From Ignelater luminosus (taxonomy: Eukaryota > Arthropoda > Insecta > Coleoptera > Elateridae), in contig VTPC01002385.1 of the NCBI GenBank assembly GCA_011009095.1, forward strand, positions 1 through 64,000: a stretch of 64,000 bases of DNA, read 5' to 3'. The notes below the pieces were generated by a model. It saw nothing but the letters and a program-made list of their open reading frames with translations. It was not told where the DNA came from and did not search any database. The position numbers and the translations under genes are program-made. Within the stretch, counting starts at the first letter, position 1. Each line of letters begins with the position of its first letter. Shown here piece after piece: positions 62,501 through 64,000 of this stretch.

Positions 62501-64000
62501 CTAATTATTTTAAAGTCATCGACGAAATTGTACCATGAGACGAAAACAGTGAAAAGTATGCGTAACGCAACAAAGACTTCACAGAAAGTATGTATTTAAT
62601 GCACTTTGTCTAAGAGTACGCTATTCAACCTTGTTAGAAAATTATCTTAAGTTTTCTAGAAATTTTTAAAATATAATGTGACAAAAAACCATTTTAATTT
62701 AGATTGCACCAGATTGAACTAAGTGGTTGCCTTAGATGTGGGTAAAAACTTGCACAAGATAAACAACAATTAAGAAATATGATATATCACCGAAACACTG
62801 AATAATCATTTAAATCTATGCTTTTTCGAAACATGCATCGTTTTCGAGTTAAATGGAATGTTCCGATTTTTAAATAAAACAACCAAACATGACTTTCTGA
62901 ACTATTAACAAGAATATTCTTTTTATTTTCTATTATTTAACTCCAACATTCTTGCAACAGTTCAAAAAGCAAAATCTCCGGCTTCTTCTTTCAAACACAT
63001 GACATAAAAGTAATTATATGAATCATTTTTCACTTTCATTTACGATCTTATGTCTGATCTTGTAGAAAAGTAATTTCATTGATTGGTAAGTAAAATACTA
63101 AAACTTTTTATGTCTTTATCCGCCTACAATCATAAATCAACATAAATTGTTTGTATTAAATCTTCATTTATGCCTGCTGATTCATAAACTGTAAACAATA
63201 CGCACAAAAACTCAGTTATTTTGAAACAAACAATTTTATGAGAAACCAAGTTTTTTTGCTTTGATTAACTTTTTGCTTCATGACAAAAATTGAATTTTAG
63301 GCATTGCTACTCTGAACATCAACACTACATTAGCTAATGTTCTAAATATATGGATTGTGAACTTGCGTATTTGAAGAGTAGGTAAGTTCAAATCTAAAAC
63401 TAGAAATACTGGTAGTAGAAGTGAACGATCCTTGATAAGACTATTAAGACCGAACCATTCTTTGAAAGTGTGACGATTTCCAATCTCTTAAAAGAAAATT
63501 ATTGATATTATTAGATCCCATAACATTATTAATCGATTATCGTAAACTCCTACTACTTTTGTGTCTATATACCGTATTTACAACTCTAAATGTGTATTGT
63601 TTTCTTGGTGGCATAATGAAATTTCCCAATCTCCATTAACATCTATTCAAGATAAATTGTATTAATCAAGGCTAAAATGTTAATTGATTTTGCAAGTTAG
63701 TTATTAGTTCCAATAAAGTACTTCTTTATCTTTCTAAAACTGATCACCTGAACCGATCTTCTTTAGATTATCAGCGATCTAACGCCTTTAGTACCTCTTT
63801 ATACAAGGATGTAGAGTTGTTGGTCGTTATGTTGTTGCAAGTTATTGTCATTATACTTCTGACTTCTTTGTTATTATTAAAACAATTTATAGTTCTCCAT
63901 CCTAAGGCCGCCTTTTGTATTAGTCGAGTTTTCTGTTAGGCTTTTCCACATTCTTCCGAGTCTCTTCTTACAGTCGTGATGAAACTATTTGAAAGGATCT
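56575..64000 (+). other. Probable first intron of the bestrophin gene
   Basis: AT-rich DNA without a recognisable second bestrophin exon or any other host exon. It contains one short non-LTR fragment (59566-59659). Around 63870-64000 the composition becomes more balanced, but no protein was recognised. Confidence 0.45.
59566..59659 (+). pseudogene. Tail fragment of a non-LTR ORF2
   Basis: The plus strand reads AGGDWVQTVLDRDKWKSLKE, then AYIQKMMK and a stop (TAA at 59657-59659). The pattern AGxxWxxxAxDRxxWxxLxEAYxQxW-stop is the usual C-terminus of a common group of insect non-LTR ORF2 proteins. The bases just upstream (near 59543, RPKET) fit the usual RPxxRW block in a broken form. Only this tail is readable. 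Confidence 0.5.

Noticed and set aside
1..64000. CRISPR arrays, bacterial operons, ribosomal RNA or transfer RNA genes
   Set aside because: None seen. The introns, TATA promoters and transposon types show eukaryotic nuclear DNA; no cloverleaf or rRNA block was recognised by eye.

Overview
This is a window of AT-rich insect nuclear DNA. Intron-containing host genes are sparse, and much of the rest is transposon debris. The evidence for an insect is a tandem array of secreted chitin deacetylases of the gut type (group V), the first coding exon of a bestrophin-like chloride channel, three mariner transposons, a BEL/Pao LTR retrotransposon, several non-LTR retrotransposon fragments and a Penelope-like fragment. 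A beetle is my best guess, but that is inference and not a sequence-level proof.

Layout. 1-2.2 kb: no gene seen. 2.2-4.0 kb: a transposon-like unit with arms of about 310-350 bp in inverted orientation; between them lies a decayed minus-strand gene with a GCDTTSA motif. 4.0-9.0 kb: no gene seen. 9.0-11.2 kb: a 5'-truncated non-LTR retrotransposon (reverse transcriptase with YADD) with a 3' UTR hairpin. 11.6-22.5 kb: three minus-strand chitin deacetylase genes, here called A (11.6-13.7 kb), B (17.4-20.3 kb) and C (20.9-22.5 kb). All three have the same six coding exons, the same intron phases, a small 5' UTR intron that ends directly at the ATG, and a TATA box. A second, heavily decayed non-LTR element lies between A and B. 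23.4-27.0 kb: a deleted BEL/Pao element on the minus strand. 32.9-33.8 kb: a non-autonomous hAT-like element with a target duplication and internal tandem repeats. 36.3-37.6 kb: mariner 1 (one frameshift). 44.1-45.4 kb: mariner 2 (intact open frame). 49.7 kb: a non-LTR tail. 51.7 kb: a Penelope-like fragment. 53.2-54.4 kb: mariner 3 (broken). 54.5 kb: another non-LTR scrap. 56.5 kb: the first bestrophin coding exon on the plus strand. The rest of the window, 56.6-64 kb, is probably its first intron.

How the genes work together. The three deacetylases are paralogues expected to be secreted from midgut cells and to remove acetyl groups from chitin, probably in the peritrophic matrix. A and B are close duplicates that still match in introns and promoters; C is older. 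Their upstream regions carry GATA-type sites, which fits gut expression. The bestrophin exon belongs to an unrelated membrane channel gene that continues past the right edge. The transposons are independent of these genes. Most are dead, but mariner 2 looks intact and mariner 1 is one base away from an open frame.

Exon borders were placed by eye from GT/AG sites and by agreement among the three paralogues. No search or alignment program was run.
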